From Fimbriimonadaceae bacterium (lineage in GTDB: Bacteria; Armatimonadota; Fimbriimonadia; Fimbriimonadales; Fimbriimonadaceae): a stretch of 7,239 bases of DNA. Position numbers and translations under genes: made by a program. Shown here piece after piece: positions 7,056-7,239 of this stretch. The notes below the pieces were generated by a model. It worked only from the letters and a program-made list of their open reading frames with translations, had not been told where the DNA came from and ran no database searches. Numbering within the stretch: the first letter of the stretch is position 1; every line of letters begins with the position of its first letter. The stretch is taken from positions 1 to 7,239 of the forward strand of contig CANFJD010000144.1 in the NCBI GenBank assembly GCA_947447315.1, written 5' to 3'.

Positions 7056-7239
7056 ATGGCGAATAAGCGCGTTTACCTATTCCGCGAGGGCGATAAGTCC
7101 CAACGCGATCTCCTCGGCGGCAAAGGGGCCAACCTGGCCGAAATGACCAACATCGGACTTCCGGTTCCTCCGGGATTCACGATCACCACCGAGGTCTGCA
7201 CCGAATACTACGCGACCGGCAAGCAACTCCCCGAGGGCC
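7056..7239 (+). CDS. ppdK: Pyruvate, phosphate dikinase, N-terminal part (cut by window edge)
   Basis: PPDK is a cytoplasmic enzyme that interconverts ATP, phosphate and pyruvate with AMP, pyrophosphate and phosphoenolpyruvate, serving glycolysis or gluconeogenesis depending on the organism. Only the first 61 residues of the roughly 880 expected are present. They contain the N-terminal signature of the ATP-grasp nucleotide-binding domain: VYLFREG at 6-12, [12 protein letters not shown] at 19-30 with Lys23 equivalent to the ATP-binding Lys22 of the Clostridium symbiosum enzyme, then [15 protein letters not shown] and EYY. PEP synthase shares the GGKxANL block, but the opening VYLFREG and the TEVCTEYY segment fit PPDK. 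The start ATG at 7056 gives the usual short leader before the first strand; its Shine-Dalgarno is weak (GAG at 7045-7047, 8 bases upstream). Confidence 0.93.
   Translation, partial: MANKRVYLFREGDKSQRDLLGGKGANLAEMTNIGLPVPPGFTITTEVCTEYYATGKQLPEG

Noticed and set aside
1..7239. Mobile elements, CRISPR arrays, tRNA or rRNA genes
   Set aside because: No transposase motifs, regularly spaced repeats, cloverleaf-like segments or rRNA-like blocks were seen on either strand.

Overview
The window is a bacterial chromosomal segment of medium GC, dense with genes. Most of it is a high-affinity potassium uptake operon of the Kdp type, read right to left on the minus strand. The order is an unnamed 31-residue membrane peptide, kdpF, kdpA, kdpB, kdpC and then kdpD, which runs off the left edge. 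To the right lie a minus-strand gene for a GT-A-fold glycosyltransferase-like protein and, divergent from it on the plus strand, the first 61 codons of ppdK (pyruvate, phosphate dikinase). The phylum cannot be fixed from sequence reading alone. All proteins look bacterial, nothing points to a recent mobile element, and the arrangement (kdpF present, kdpD directly behind kdpC) is widespread.

Layout: 1-1232 is the N-terminal 410 residues of KdpD; 1238-1804 is KdpC; 1801-3855 is KdpB; 3855-5573 is KdpA; 5573-5659 is KdpF; 5656-5751 is the 31-residue peptide. Positions 5752-5825 are the only space for a dedicated kdp promoter and hold a 16-bp direct repeat with a 31-bp period. Positions 5826-6806 are the glycosyltransferase. 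Positions 6807-7055 are a 249-bp divergent intergenic region whose right part can fold into a closed multi-helix leader RNA. Positions 7056 to the end are ppdK.

How it works together: KdpA is the K+-selective subunit, KdpB the P-type ATPase, KdpC the accessory subunit and KdpF a small stabilising subunit; together they form the KdpFABC pump. KdpD is the sensor kinase that normally controls the operon with KdpE, which is not in view. From the small peptide through kdpC, each stop codon overlaps the next start codon by 1 to 4 bases, so the subunits are very probably translationally coupled. The kdpD frame follows after 5 bases and begins with TTG, a setup that would yield less sensor than pump.

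Items most worth a second look are the small membrane ORF ahead of kdpF, the paired repeats in the kdp upstream region, and the possible structured leader of ppdK, whose closing helix would cover part of the ribosome binding site.
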